Below are positions 38,515 to 49,720 of a stretch of DNA of 64,000 nucleotides, piece by piece; within the stretch, counting starts at the first letter, position 1; each line of letters opens with the position of its first letter. This stretch comes from Sphingopyxis sp. Its GTDB lineage: Bacteria > Pseudomonadota > Alphaproteobacteria > Sphingomonadales > Sphingomonadaceae. The stretch covers positions 62,001 to 126,000 of the forward strand of contig JASBSJ010000004.1 of the NCBI GenBank assembly GCA_030148985.1. Reading direction: 5' to 3'. A model generated the notes under the pieces. It searched no databases. It was not told where the DNA came from and saw only the letters and a list, made by a program, of their open reading frames with translations. Made by a program: the position numbers and the translations under genes.

Positions 38515-39927
38515 ATGAAAAACGGTATGAAAGGCAGCCTGCTGGCTGCGGTGTCGCTGGCGCTTGTCGGCTGTGCGGCGACGGGCGGCAGTGCGGCGTC
38601 GGCGGGCGACAAGCCCGCCGCGAGCGCGGAGAAGCCGGCGAAGTTCGACAAAAACCCCTATCCGTCGACCTACGCCCCCTATGCGGGGCGGCCGACGGCC
38701 GTGCGCGGGGTGACGATCTTTGATGGCGAAGGCGGGCGGATCGACAATGGCGTCGTGCTGTTCGCGGGCGGCAAGGTCGAGGCGGTCGGCGGCGCCGACA
38801 CCGCGGTTCCGGCGGGTTACGATGTGATCGACGGCACCGGCAAGGTGCTGACGCCCGGCATCATCGACATTCACAGCCACCTCGGCGACTATCCCTCGCC
38901 CAGCGTCGATGCGCACGACGACGGCAATGAGGCGACGTCGCCGACGACACCCGAAGTCTGGTCCGAACATAGCGTCTGGCCGCAGGATCCGGGGTTCAGC
39001 CGGGCGCTGGCGAATGGCGGCGTGACGAGCTTGCAGATTCTGCCCGGCAGCGCGAACCTGATGGGCGGGCGCTCGATCACGCTCAAAAATGTGCCGTCGC
39101 GCACGGTGCAGGGGATGAAGTTCCCCGATGCGCCCTATGGCCTGAAAATGGCGTGCGGCGAGAATCCGAAGCGCGTCTATGGCGGCAAGGGGCGGATGCC
39201 CTCGACCCGCATGGGCAATTTCGCGGTCAATCGCCAGACCTGGGCGAAGGCGGCGGTCTATAAAAAGAAGATGGACGAGGGCAAGGCGGTCGACCGCGAC
39301 CTGGCGATGGAAACGCTCGCGGGGGTGCTGGCGGGCGAAATCCTGATCCACAATCACTGCTACCGCGCCGACGAAATGGCGCTGGTGATCGATATGTCGA
39401 AGGAGTTCGGCTATAAGGTATCGACCTTTCACCACGCGGTCGAAAGCTACAAGATCGCCGATATGCTCGCGAAAGAGGGCATTTGTTCGGCGATGTGGGC
39501 CGACTGGTGGGGCTTCAAGATGGAAGCCTATGACAGCGTTAACGAGAATGTCCCGCTGGTCCACAATGCGGGGGCGTGCGCGATCGTCCATTCGGACGAC
39601 GCGAACCAGATCCAGCGGCTGAACCAGGAAGCGGCGAAGGCGCTCAAAGCCGGGCGCCGCATGGGCATCGACGTCAGCGACGCGGTGGCGTGGCGCTGGC
39701 TGTCGTATAATCCCGCCAAGGCGCTGGGCATCGCCGAGCAGACGGGCAGCCTGAAGGCAGGCAAGATGGCCGACGTCGTGCTGTGGAACGGCAATCCGTT
39801 CAGCGCCTATACGCGGCCTGAAAAGGTCTGGATCGATGGCGCGCTGATGTTCGACGCGATGGATCCGAAACGGCGCCCGGTGAGCGATTTCGAGCTGGGG
39901 CAGCCCGGTGAAGGAGATGTGAAATGA
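38515..39927 (+). CDS. Amidohydrolase family protein (lipoprotein)
   Basis: MKNGMKGSLLAAVSLALVGCAATGG; GKVLTPGIIDIHSHLGDYPSP; GSLKAGKMADVVLWNGNPF. Confidence 0.9.
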   Translation: MKNGMKGSLLAAVSLALVGCAATGGSAASAGDKPAASAEKPAKFDKNPYPSTYAPYAGRPTAVRGVTIFDGEGGRIDNGVVLFAGGKVEAVGGADTAVPAGYDVIDGTGKVLTPGIIDIHSHLGDYPSPSVDAHDDGNEATSPTTPEVWSEHSVWPQDPGFSRALANGGVTSLQILPGSANLMGGRSITLKNVPSRTVQGMKFPDAPYGLKMACGENPKRVYGGKGRMPSTRMGNFAVNRQTWAKAAVYKKKMDEGKAVDRDLAMETLAGVLAGEILIHNHCYRADEMALVIDMSKEFGYKVSTFHHAVESYKIADMLAKEGICSAMWADWWGFKMEAYDSVNENVPLVHNAGACAIVHSDDANQIQRLNQEAAKALKAGRRMGIDVSDAVAWRWLSYNPAKALGIAEQTGSLKAGKMADVVLWNGNPFSAYTRPEKVWIDGALMFDAMDPKRRPVSDFELGQPGEGDVK

Positions 39928-41375
39928 GCCGTATCGCCAGCATCATTTCCTTCGTGTCTCGTGCCCCTGCGAAGGCAGGGGCCCATCATCGGGTCTGTCG
40001 ATATTCAGCGAATGGCAGTGAACGGGCGAGAGGTCAGGAGATGGGCCCCTGCCTTCGCAGGGGCACAGCGCTAACCGGATTGGGTGGCGCACTGGTTGCG
40101 GCCCTGGCTTTGGCTGCACCCGTCACTGCGCAGGACATCGCCATCACGAATGCGAGGCTTGTCATCGGCGACGGCAGCGCGCCGATCGACGGCGGCACCG
40201 TCGTTGTGCGCGGCGGCAAGGTCGTCGCGGCGGGCGCCGGGGTTGCGGTGCCCGCGGGCATCGAGCGTGTCGATGCCGAGGGGCGTTACGTGACGCCGGG
40301 CATCGTCGCGGCGTTCAGCCGCGTCGGGCTGACCGAGGTCGATGCCGTCAGCGGCACCAACGACCGTTCGGCGCCGCGCACCCGCTTTTCGGCGGGGCTC
40401 GACATTGCGCCTGCCTTGAACCCGATGGGATCGCCCGTCGCGGTCAACCGCGCGTCGGGCGTGACGCGCGCGATCGTCGCGCCGGGCGGCAGCAGCAATT
40501 TGTTCGCCGGGCAGGGCGCGGTCGTCGACCTGGCCGACGATATGGACATGGTCACCAAGCCGCGGGCGCTGCAATTTGTGGCGTTTGGCGAGGCGGGATC
40601 GGCGAAGGCGGGGGGCAGCCGCGCCGCGACCTTCCTGTTGTTCCGCGAACAATTGCTGGCGGCGCGCAGCTATGCCCGCAACCCCGCGGCGCTCGCCGAA
40701 TGGGGCAATGACGCGATGCTCCAGCGCGCCGATGCCGAAGCGCTGGTGCGCGTGATCGACGGCACGACGCCGCTGTTCGTGCGCGTCGACCGCGCCGCCG
40801 ACATCGTCAATGTGCTGAAGCTGAAAGGCGAGTTCCCGGCGATGAAGCTGGTGCTCGTCGGCGCCACCGACGGCTGGCTCGTCGCGCGCGAGATTGCGGC
40901 GGCGAAAGTGCCGGTGCTCGTCTCGCCGCTCAGCGACCTGCCCGACAGTTTTGAACGGCTGGCGGCGACGCAATCGAACGCCGGGCGGCTGAAGGCTGCG
41001 GGGGTCGATGTGTCGGTCGGGGTGTTCGACGACGATGACGCGCACAAGATGGGTTATGCGACGCAATATGCGGGCAACCTCGTCGGGCTGGCGCGCGTCC
41101 CCGGCGCAAGCGGGATGACGTGGGATCAGGCCTTTGCCTCGATCAGCAGCGCGCCCGCGCGCGCGGTGGGCATGGACGGCAGCATCGGATCGCTGCGCCC
41201 CGGCCGCGCCGGCGATGTCGTGATCTGGGACAATGACCCGCTGGAACTTGGCAGCCGCCCGACCGCGATCTGGATCGACGGCAAGGCGCAGTCGCTGACG
41301 ACGCGGCAGGACCGTTTGCGCGATCGTTATGCGACGCCGCAGGAGGGCGCGCTGCCGAAAGCCTACGACCGGTAG
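39924..41375 (+). CDS. Amidohydrolase family protein with a palindromic repeat in its N-terminal coding region
   Basis: ATGA overlap with previous CDS; MSRIASIISFVSRAPAKAGAHHRVCRYSANGSERARGQEMGPCLRRGTALTGLGGALVAALALAAPVTAQDIAITNARLVIGDGS...; GSLRPGRAGDVVIWDNDPLELG. Confidence 0.85.
   Translation: MSRIASIISFVSRAPAKAGAHHRVCRYSANGSERARGQEMGPCLRRGTALTGLGGALVAALALAAPVTAQDIAITNARLVIGDGSAPIDGGTVVVRGGKVVAAGAGVAVPAGIERVDAEGRYVTPGIVAAFSRVGLTEVDAVSGTNDRSAPRTRFSAGLDIAPALNPMGSPVAVNRASGVTRAIVAPGGSSNLFAGQGAVVDLADDMDMVTKPRALQFVAFGEAGSAKAGGSRAATFLLFREQLLAARSYARNPAALAEWGNDAMLQRADAEALVRVIDGTTPLFVRVDRAADIVNVLKLKGEFPAMKLVLVGATDGWLVAREIAAAKVPVLVSPLSDLPDSFERLAATQSNAGRLKAAGVDVSVGVFDDDDAHKMGYATQYAGNLVGLARVPGASGMTWDQAFASISSAPARAVGMDGSIGSLRPGRAGDVVIWDNDPLELGSRPTAIWIDGKAQSLTTRQDRLRDRYATPQEGALPKAYDR
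39961..40066. repeat. Palindromic repeat element, family A copy 2 (inside CDS)
   Basis: GTGCCCCTGCGAAGGCAGGGGCCCATCATCGG...GAGATGGGCCCCTGCCTTCGCAGGGGCAC. Confidence 0.9.
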
Positions 41376-41385
41376 GTGTTGATTT

Positions 41386-41463
41386 CGTCATCCCGGCGAA
41401 GGCCGGGATCTCGCCCTCGCGTTCTCAGGCAGCGGCGAGATCCCCGCCTTCGCGGGGATGACG
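41386..41463. repeat. Palindromic repeat element, family B copy 1 (78 bp)
   Basis: CGTCATCCCGGCGAAGGCCGGGATCTC...GAGATCCCCGCCTTCGCGGGGATGACG. Confidence 0.9.
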
Positions 41464-41618
41464 GGCGTAAATGGTGATCGATGCGATCGGGAACATGATC
41501 AAATGTTGACGATGTTATCTTTGCGGTCCAGGATGTTGTCACTGCAAACATCGCGACTCGCCTGAGCGGTCATCGGGCCGGGACGCGAACGGATTGACGA
41601 CCAACAAGGGTGTCCGCC

Positions 41619-42320
41619 ATGCAACCGATGTCGCTGTTGATTACCACCTGCGTCCTGTTCGTCGGCACGCATCTGTTGCTGTCGCACCCGCTGCGTACCG
41701 GGCTGGCGAGCCGGCTGGGCGAGCGCGGATTCCAGATTGTCTATTCGATCGTTGCGATCGCGACCTTCATCCTGGTGGTGCAGGCGTGGCGCGGGATACC
41801 GCCCGAGCCGCCGCTGTGGGCGGTCGGCGACGGCCTGTGGATATTCGCGTCACTGATCGTCCTGTTCGCGAGCATATTGTTTATGGGGTCGCTGGTCGGC
41901 AATCCCGCGTTGGCGGCGCCGGGGGCCGAGAAGGCCGCCGCCGCCGCGCCGCGCGGGGTGTTCGCGATCACGCGGCACCCGATGATGTGGGGCTTTGCCT
42001 TGTGGGCACTGGCGCATGTCATGGTGATGCCGACTCCCGGGCAGATTGTGCTGTCGGCGACGATCGCCTTCCTCGCGCTCGCCGGATCGGCGGGACAGGA
42101 TGTCAAGAAAGCGCGGCTGATGGGCGACGCCTGGCGCGGCTGGGCGGCGCGGACGAGCTTCGTTCCTTTTGCGGGGCAGGTCGGCGGTGCGGCGCCGTGG
42201 AGCGACGCGATCCCGCGGCCGCATGCGCTGCTCGGCGGGATTGTCGTTTGGCTCGCCGCAACCTGGGCGCATGGGGCGTTGGGCTATATGGTTGCGGGGA
42301 TATGGCGCTGGACTGGATAG
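41619..42320 (+). CDS. NnrU family protein
   Basis: MQPMSLLITTCVLFVGTHLLLSHPLRTGLASRLGERGFQIVYSIVAIATF; ITRHPMMWGFALWALAH. Confidence 0.85.
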   Translation: MQPMSLLITTCVLFVGTHLLLSHPLRTGLASRLGERGFQIVYSIVAIATFILVVQAWRGIPPEPPLWAVGDGLWIFASLIVLFASILFMGSLVGNPALAAPGAEKAAAAAPRGVFAITRHPMMWGFALWALAHVMVMPTPGQIVLSATIAFLALAGSAGQDVKKARLMGDAWRGWAARTSFVPFAGQVGGAAPWSDAIPRPHALLGGIVVWLAATWAHGALGYMVAGIWRWTG

Positions 42321-42327
42321 CGGCGGC

Positions 42328-42855
42328 GTGAACGCCGAAACCCACCTCAACGACCTGTCGCTGCGGCTACTCGGGCGCGCGTTCGACGAACTCGAACCCG
42401 AAGAAAGCCGGGTGGTGGAGGCGATCGCCCGGCGCGCGCCGACGAGCCGCGATGCCGCCGACCTGGGCGATGCGCAGGCGAGCAGGGGCGACCGGCTGGC
42501 CGACCGGGTCGCGGCGGTCGGCGGGTCGTGGGGGTTCATCATCGCCTTTGCCGTCGTGCTGTTCGGGTGGATGCTGCTCAATTCGCAGGTGCTCCAGCAT
42601 TTTGGGATGGCGTTCGACCCTTACCCGTTCATTTTCCTCAACCTGATGCTATCGACGCTCGCGGCGATTCAGGCGCCGATCATCATGATGAGCCAGAACC
42701 GCCAGGCGGCGAAGGACCGGCTGACCGCGAGCGTCGACTATGAAATCAATTTGCGCGCCGAGCTGGAGATCATGCGGTTGCATCACAAGATCGATGCGTT
42801 GGTGGAGAAGGTCGATGCGCTGGGTGTGCGGGGCGATGCGGGCGGGGCCTCGTAG
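42328..42855 (+). CDS. DUF1003 domain-containing membrane protein
   Basis: GTG start; GDRLADRVAAVGGSWGFIIAFAVVLFGWMLLN...FDPYPFIFLNLMLSTLAAIQAPIIMMSQNRQAAKDRL. Confidence 0.9.
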   Translation: MNAETHLNDLSLRLLGRAFDELEPEESRVVEAIARRAPTSRDAADLGDAQASRGDRLADRVAAVGGSWGFIIAFAVVLFGWMLLNSQVLQHFGMAFDPYPFIFLNLMLSTLAAIQAPIIMMSQNRQAAKDRLTASVDYEINLRAELEIMRLHHKIDALVEKVDALGVRGDAGGAS

Positions 42856-42895
42856 GGGTGCGCGGCATGTCCGCTTTGGGGGGAGCGGACGTTCA

Positions 42896-43032
42896 AATCC
42901 TCCCTGTCGCGTAGCGATGGGGAGGGGGACCGCCGCGAAGCGGTGGTGGAGGGGCCGCAACGGTAGCGCCAAGGCCCCTCCGTCAGCGCTTCGCGCTGCC
43001 ACCTCCCCATGGCCTTCGGCCACAGGGAGGAT
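42896..43032. repeat. Composite palindromic intergenic repeat (AATCCTCCCTGTCGCGTAGCGATGGGGAGG...CCTCCCCATGGCCTTCGGCCACAGGGAGGAT)
   Basis: Inverted arms with internal hairpins between convergent genes. Confidence 0.75.
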
Positions 43033-43067
43033 ATTATGTCCGCAACCGGTCGCTTCCGGCCGAAACC

Positions 43068-44059
<992 letters not shown>

Positions 44060-44063
<4 letters not shown>

Positions 44064-45307
44064 GGGGATTCTCCTGTGGGTTCGTCCGCGACGCCATCGG
44101 CGGCATATTTGGTCGCGGCAACGTCGCCGATAACATTGCCGAGCGTGCGGAAAATATCGGGAAAGGTCTCGACCGCGACGAGCAGCCCCAGCGGTGCGAC
44201 GGGGACGCCCATCGACACGGCGATCGGCGCGATCGAGGTCACGAAGCTGATCGAGCCGGGCAGGCTGACCGAGCTGAGCGCCGCGGCGATCGCGACGGCG
44301 AGCCCAACCGCCATTTCCCATGCCGTCAGCTCGATCCCGAACAGCCAGGCGACATAGACGACGACGGCGAGGTTCATCGCCGGGCTGGTGAAACGGAACA
44401 GCGCGACGGCGAGTGGCAGCACGACATCGGCCTTTTTCGGATCGACGCCGAGGTCTTCGGACGCCGAAAGCATCGCGGGCAGGCTGGCGAGCGAGCTTTG
44501 CGTGCTGAGCGCGACGGCGAGCGTCGGCACCATCGCACGGACGAAACGCGGCAGGGGGATGCCGACGATGAACCAGGTCAGGAGCAGGCCGAGGAGGATG
44601 CAGCACACGCCGATTCCCGCGAGGATCAGCACATAATGGACGAGGCCGCCGAACGCCGCGAGGCCGGCCTTGACCGCGAGCGCATAGCCCAGCGCAAAGA
44701 CGCCGATCGGCGCGAGCGCGAGCACCCAGCCGATGACGATCAGCATCGCGTCGCCGAGCGCCTTGAACAGCCCCGACAGCGTCGCGCGCTGCACGGGTTC
44801 GAGGCGGGTGATGGCAAAGGCGAAGATGGTGGTGAAGACGATCAGCGGCAGGATCGCCGTCTCGGCGGCGGCGGCGATCGGGTTGGTCGGGATCAGCGAC
44901 AAGAGGAAATCGCCGAAGGTCGGCGACGATCCCGCCTCGGCCGTCCCGCCCAGCCCCTCGCGCAGCGCCGTGGCGGCGCCTGCGGATAGCGGGAACAGGC
45001 GCAGCAGCAGCGGCGTCATCACCAGCGACATCAGCCCCGACAGGGTGATGGCGCCAAGGAAGATCATCACCGCGCGAAAGGCCAGCCGACCCGCGCGCGC
45101 CGCGTCGGCGGTCGCGGTAATGCCGGTGATAAGCAGCGCGACCACCAGCGGCACGATCGTCATCTTGAGCGCGTTGAGCCAGAGCAAGCCCACCGGCTCA
45201 ACAAAGGCAAGCGAGGCGGTGCCGGCATCGGGCGCCGCCAGGTCGATGGCGATCCCCAGCACCATGCCGGCGACGAGCGACGAAAGGATGAACCAGGCGG
45301 ATTTCAA
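44060..45307 (-). CDS. Dicarboxylate/amino acid:cation symporter (DAACS family)
   Basis: Polytopic; [43 protein letters not shown] start after GGGGAGA; ATGA overlap with the aldo/keto reductase. Confidence 0.9.
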
Positions 45308-45478
45308 GACGGATTCTCCCCGCGTGTGATTTCGGTCTGCTTGCCAAGCAATTGAGCGTGACTTAGAGCAGCTTGCAGACGAAACGGGAACCGATTTTTG
45401 GGCCGGATATTGCCCCCAAGGGGCCGTCCCGCCGGGCAAACGACCCGAACGGGCGGCGGATCGAACGACAGAGGTGGC

Positions 45479-46816
45479 ATGCGCAAATTTTTCGGAACCG
45501 ACGGGATTCGCGGGCTGACGAACAAGGTTCCGATGACCGCCGAGGTCGCGATGCGCGTCGGCATGGCGGCGGGCGCGCATTTCCTGCGCGGGCAGCACAA
45601 GCACCGTGTTGTCATCGGCAAGGACACGCGCCTGTCGGGCTATATGCTGGAAAATGCGCTCGTCGCGGGCTTCACCAGCGTCGGCATGGACGTGGTGCAG
45701 GTGGGTCCGATGCCGACCCCGGCGATCGCGATGCTGACGCGCTCGATGCGCGCCGACCTGGGCGTGATGATTTCCGCGAGCCACAACCCCTATCAGGACA
45801 ACGGGATCAAACTGTTCGGGCCCGACGGTTACAAGCTGTCCGACGCCGACGAAGCGGCCATCGAACGGTTGCTGGGCGAAGAACCGCGGCTCGCCGACCC
45901 CGCGCTGATCGGGCGTGCGAAGCGGATCGACGATGCGCGCGGGCGCTATATCCACGCGGTGAAGCAAAGCCTGCCCGAAACGGTGCGCCTCGACGGACTG
46001 CGTATCGTGCTCGATTGCGCGAACGGCGCTGCCTATAACAGCGCGCCGACGGTGTTCTGGGAATTGGGCGCCGATGTGGTGGCGATCGGCGTGTCGCCGA
46101 ACGGTGTTAACATCAACGATAACTGCGGATCGACCGCGCCCGCGCTGCTCCAGGAAACAGTGGTCGCGAGCGGCGCCGACATCGGCATTGCGCTCGACGG
46201 CGACGCCGACCGGCTGATCGTCGTCGACGAAAAGGGCAGACTTGTCGATGGCGATCAGATCATGGCGCTGATCGGCGCAAGCTGGGCGCGGCAGGGGCGG
46301 CTGAAAGGCGGCGGCGTCGTCGCGACGGTGATGTCGAACCTGGGGCTCGAACGCTTTCTGGAGGGGCAGGGGCTGCGGCTGGAACGCACCAAGGTCGGCG
46401 ACCGATATGTGCTCGAACGCATGAAGGAAGGCGGCTTTAACGTCGGCGGTGAACAGTCGGGGCATATGATATTGTCCGACCATGCGACGACGGGCGACGG
46501 CACGCTGGCCGCATTGCAGGTGCTGGCCGAGCTCGTCGCGGCGCAACGGCCCGCGAGCGAATTGCTGCACCAGTTCGACGCCGTGCCGCAGCTTTTGAAG
46601 AATGTCCGCTTTGCGGGCGGCAAGCCGCTCGACGACAGCCATGTCATCGCGGCGATCGCCGAGGGCGAGGCGGCGCTGAATGGCCGCGGGCGCCTCGTCA
46701 TCCGCCCGTCGGGGACCGAACCGCTGATCCGCGTGATGGCCGAGGGCGACGATGCGGGCGAGGTCGAGCGCGTGGTCGATATGATCTGCGACGCGGTCCG
46801 CGCGGCGGCTGTTTGA
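45479..46816 (+). CDS. glmM: Phosphoglucosamine mutase
   Basis: 445 aa; [70 protein letters not shown]. Confidence 0.96.
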   Translation: MRKFFGTDGIRGLTNKVPMTAEVAMRVGMAAGAHFLRGQHKHRVVIGKDTRLSGYMLENALVAGFTSVGMDVVQVGPMPTPAIAMLTRSMRADLGVMISASHNPYQDNGIKLFGPDGYKLSDADEAAIERLLGEEPRLADPALIGRAKRIDDARGRYIHAVKQSLPETVRLDGLRIVLDCANGAAYNSAPTVFWELGADVVAIGVSPNGVNINDNCGSTAPALLQETVVASGADIGIALDGDADRLIVVDEKGRLVDGDQIMALIGASWARQGRLKGGGVVATVMSNLGLERFLEGQGLRLERTKVGDRYVLERMKEGGFNVGGEQSGHMILSDHATTGDGTLAALQVLAELVAAQRPASELLHQFDAVPQLLKNVRFAGGKPLDDSHVIAAIAEGEAALNGRGRLVIRPSGTEPLIRVMAEGDDAGEVERVVDMICDAVRAAAV

Positions 46817-46851
46817 GTATCGCTCTTTCCCGTTTGTCGCCGGGCCCGGGG

Positions 46852-46925
46852 TTGTCGAAGCACCGTTCTTTTCTCTATGGACCGGAAAGGAAGAACGGCC
46901 CTTCGACAAGCTCAGGGCGAACGGC
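46852..46925. repeat. Inverted-repeat intergenic element (TTGTCGAAG...CTTCGACAAGCTCAGGGCGAACGG)
   Basis: TTGTCGAAGCACCGTTCTTTT...GAAGAACGGCCCTTCGACAA. Confidence 0.6.
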
Positions 46926-46942
46926 TTTTAAGGACTTTAGAT

Positions 46943-47176
46943 ATGCTTGAAATGCGACCCGATGGCGAACGCTGTGGACGCGATTTGCCTGCCGACATCC
47001 ACGGCGCCTTCATCTGCTCGTTCGAGTGCACCTTTTGCGCGAATTGCGCCGACAAGCTCGACGAGCGTTGCCCCAATTGCGGCGGCGACCTGCTCGACCG
47101 GCCGCTCCGCGAAGGCGCGGCGCTGGCGAAATTTCCGGCTTCGACGGAGCGGAAGCATCCGGGGGCCCGAGGCTAG
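46943..47176 (+). CDS. DUF1272 domain-containing zinc-ribbon-like small protein
   Basis: 77 aa; MLEMRPDGERCGRDLPADIHGAFICSFECTFCANCADKLDERCPNCGGDLLDRP. Confidence 0.9.
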   Translation: MLEMRPDGERCGRDLPADIHGAFICSFECTFCANCADKLDERCPNCGGDLLDRPLREGAALAKFPASTERKHPGARG

Positions 47177-47182
47177 GTGCCG

Positions 47183-48328
47183 ATGACCCCCCGCGTGCTG
47201 ATCATCGCCGGATCGGACAGCGGCGGCGGCGCGGGGATTCAGGCCGATATCAAGGCGGTGACGATGCTCGGCGGTCATGCGATGACCGCGATCACCGCGA
47301 TCACCGCGCAGAACACGCTGGGCGTGCAGGGCGTGCATCCGGTGCCGACCGACATGGTGCTGGCGCAGATCGACAGCGTCGTCGCCGACATCGGTGTTGA
47401 CGCTGTTAAGATCGGCATGATCGGCAGCGCCGAAACCGCGGCGGCGGTGGCGACGCGTCTCTCGCGCCCCGACCTCGCCGAAGCGCCTTTGGTGTTCGAC
47501 CCGGTGATGATCGCGACGAGCGGGTCGGTGCTCGCCGACGCGGCGACGATCGACGCGTTCCGTGCGCTGCTGCGGCGCGCGACGGTCGCGACGCCGAACC
47601 TGCCCGAACTCGACGCGCTGGGCGGCGAGGAGGCGGTGCTCGCGCATGGCTGTTCGCTGCTCGTCAAGGGCGGGCACGGCGCGGGCGCGACGGTGACCGA
47701 TCGCTTGCTCGAACCGGGCGAGGGCGAGGTCGCGCGCTGGGAAGCGCCGCGGATCGACACGCAGCACAGTCACGGCACAGGCTGCACACTCGCGAGCGCG
47801 ATTGCGTGCGGGTTGGCGGAGGGAATGCCGCTGGAACCCGCGATCGCGCGTGCGCGCGATTTCGTGCGGCTCGCGCTGCTTGATGCCCCGGGGCTGGGGC
47901 AGGGGCATGGCCCGATGGGGCAGCAGATGGTGCGCAACGACGGGCTGTTCACCGGCCCCGCGCTCAACCAGATCACGCTGCCTGCGCGCGATTATGCGGC
48001 GTCGGTGGCGTTCTACAAACAACTCGGGCTGACCCAGATCGTCGACAGTCCGGACAATGGATATGCCCGCTTCGAGGCGGCGAACGGGGTCACCTTGTCG
48101 ATCCATGTCGGCGATGGCGACGCGGGCGGCGCGGCGGCGTATCTGGAGAGCGGCGCGCTCGATGCGTGGGTCGCTTATCTGGCGCGGCGCGGGGTGCGGT
48201 TCGACCAGATGCCGAAGGACGAGGATTGGGGCTGGCGCGAGGCGCGGCTGACCGATCCCGCGGGGAACCGGCTGTGCCTGTATCAGGCGGGCGAATATCG
48301 GAGGTATCCGCCGTGGCGGGTTGAGTAG
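47183..48328 (+). CDS. thiD: Hydroxymethylpyrimidine/phosphomethylpyrimidine kinase (ThiD) fused to C-terminal VOC/glyoxalase domain
   Basis: RVLIIAGSDSGGGAGIQADIKAVTMLGGHAMTAITAITAQNT...HGTGCTLASAIACGLAEG then NQITLPARDYAASVAFYKQLGLTQIVDS...REARLTDPAGNRLCLYQAGEYRRYPPWRVE. Confidence 0.9.
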   Translation: MTPRVLIIAGSDSGGGAGIQADIKAVTMLGGHAMTAITAITAQNTLGVQGVHPVPTDMVLAQIDSVVADIGVDAVKIGMIGSAETAAAVATRLSRPDLAEAPLVFDPVMIATSGSVLADAATIDAFRALLRRATVATPNLPELDALGGEEAVLAHGCSLLVKGGHGAGATVTDRLLEPGEGEVARWEAPRIDTQHSHGTGCTLASAIACGLAEGMPLEPAIARARDFVRLALLDAPGLGQGHGPMGQQMVRNDGLFTGPALNQITLPARDYAASVAFYKQLGLTQIVDSPDNGYARFEAANGVTLSIHVGDGDAGGAAAYLESGALDAWVAYLARRGVRFDQMPKDEDWGWREARLTDPAGNRLCLYQAGEYRRYPPWRVE

Positions 48329-48405
48329 GTGCAGGACTTTGTAGCTGGATTTCCTTTCGGGTTTTTGGTTCTTTCCTCGGTCACATTGAAAAGCTGGGAT
48401 TCCGT

Positions 48406-49122
48406 ATGAAATTTTCTCGTCTTCTACTATCCGCAGCCTGCATGATGACCGGGGTTTTAGCGACCGCCAAGGCCCAGCAGGCTTTGGTGATCGAACGATT
48501 GGACAAGGAAAACGCCGAGCATCCCACTTTGTCGCCGTCTGATGCGGAAGCCGCCGTTCTTGACAAGGCAAAAAGGGTCGCCGGGGCCAATGGCAAATGT
48601 GTCCCGACCGGCGTCACACTGGAGGCACCCGTTGCCATAACGGGAGATCCTTTTCTTTTTAGCGGGATACTGGATGGAAGCATCAATAATGCTTGGCGTG
48701 TATACGCTTTGTTGAAGGGCTGCGGCGACGCTTTGATCCAGCGTTATGTCGTGATCGATATGAAGGAAGGCAAGCGAGTGGCCTTGCCAGTCCATCCGGG
48801 GCGGTCGCTGGCCACGCTCAAAATCGTACGAGACACCAGTCCCAATGCAGGCGTGCAAGCGCTTGCGGTCGTAAAAAGGCGAAAACCCGATTGTGACGGG
48901 AAGGACATGGCGTTGGTTGCGATTCAGATCGCCAATGAGGAAAAGGATCTGGGACCAGAAGTTTACGGTGTCCGTTACGTAGGAAGTTGGACCGAAAGCT
49001 GGAAACTCAAAACCTGTGGCATCGTTGTCGATGTACCCATTCGATTCACCGCCGACGGTGACGGCGGGGCCTATACGAATATCAAGGGCGATGAAGTTCG
49101 CGAAGTGACCGAGAGCCTGTAA
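48406..49122 (+). CDS. Hypothetical secreted protein
   Basis: 238 aa with signal peptide [23 protein letters not shown]; visibly lower GC than neighbours. Confidence 0.7.
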   Translation: MKFSRLLLSAACMMTGVLATAKAQQALVIERLDKENAEHPTLSPSDAEAAVLDKAKRVAGANGKCVPTGVTLEAPVAITGDPFLFSGILDGSINNAWRVYALLKGCGDALIQRYVVIDMKEGKRVALPVHPGRSLATLKIVRDTSPNAGVQALAVVKRRKPDCDGKDMALVAIQIANEEKDLGPEVYGVRYVGSWTESWKLKTCGIVVDVPIRFTADGDGGAYTNIKGDEVREVTESL

Positions 49123-49124
49123 CA

Positions 49125-49694
49125 ATGCGGGAACCGCAACTGGCTGTGGGAGTCGACGAAGCCGGGCGCGGGCCGCTTGCGGGGCCGGTCGTCGCGGCGG
49201 CGGTGCTGCTGTGCGAGGGCGGCATCGCGGGGCTCGACGATTCGAAGAAGCTCAGCGCCAAACGCCGCGGCGAACTCGAGGTCGAGATCAGGGCGCGCTG
49301 CCGCTGGGGCATCGGCGAAGCAAGCGTCGCCGAAATTGACAGCGTTAACATATTGCAGGCGACCTTCCTGGCGATGACGCGCGCGGTCGAGGCGCTGGGG
49401 TTCGAGCCGCAGGACATATGGGTCGACGGCAATCGCCTGCCCAAATGGCGTTATACCGCGCGCGCGATCATAGGCGGCGACGCGCTGCATCCGTGCATTT
49501 CGGCGGCGAGCATCCTCGCGAAGCAGCATCGCGACCGTTTCATGACGGCGGCGGCGCGCGATTTCCCGGCCTTTGGCTGGGAGCGCAACATGGGCTATGG
49601 TACGTCCCACCATCTCGCGGCGCTGCGCCAGCATGGCCCGACGCCGCTCCACCGGACCAGTTTTGCCCCGGTCGCGCAATTGCAGCTGGTCTGA
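49125..49694 (+). CDS. rnhB: Ribonuclease HII
   Basis: [58 protein letters not shown]. Confidence 0.95.
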   Translation: MREPQLAVGVDEAGRGPLAGPVVAAAVLLCEGGIAGLDDSKKLSAKRRGELEVEIRARCRWGIGEASVAEIDSVNILQATFLAMTRAVEALGFEPQDIWVDGNRLPKWRYTARAIIGGDALHPCISAASILAKQHRDRFMTAAARDFPAFGWERNMGYGTSHHLAALRQHGPTPLHRTSFAPVAQLQLV

Positions 49695-49720
49695 AGCCCG
49701 ACAGCAAAAGGGGGAAGGCG

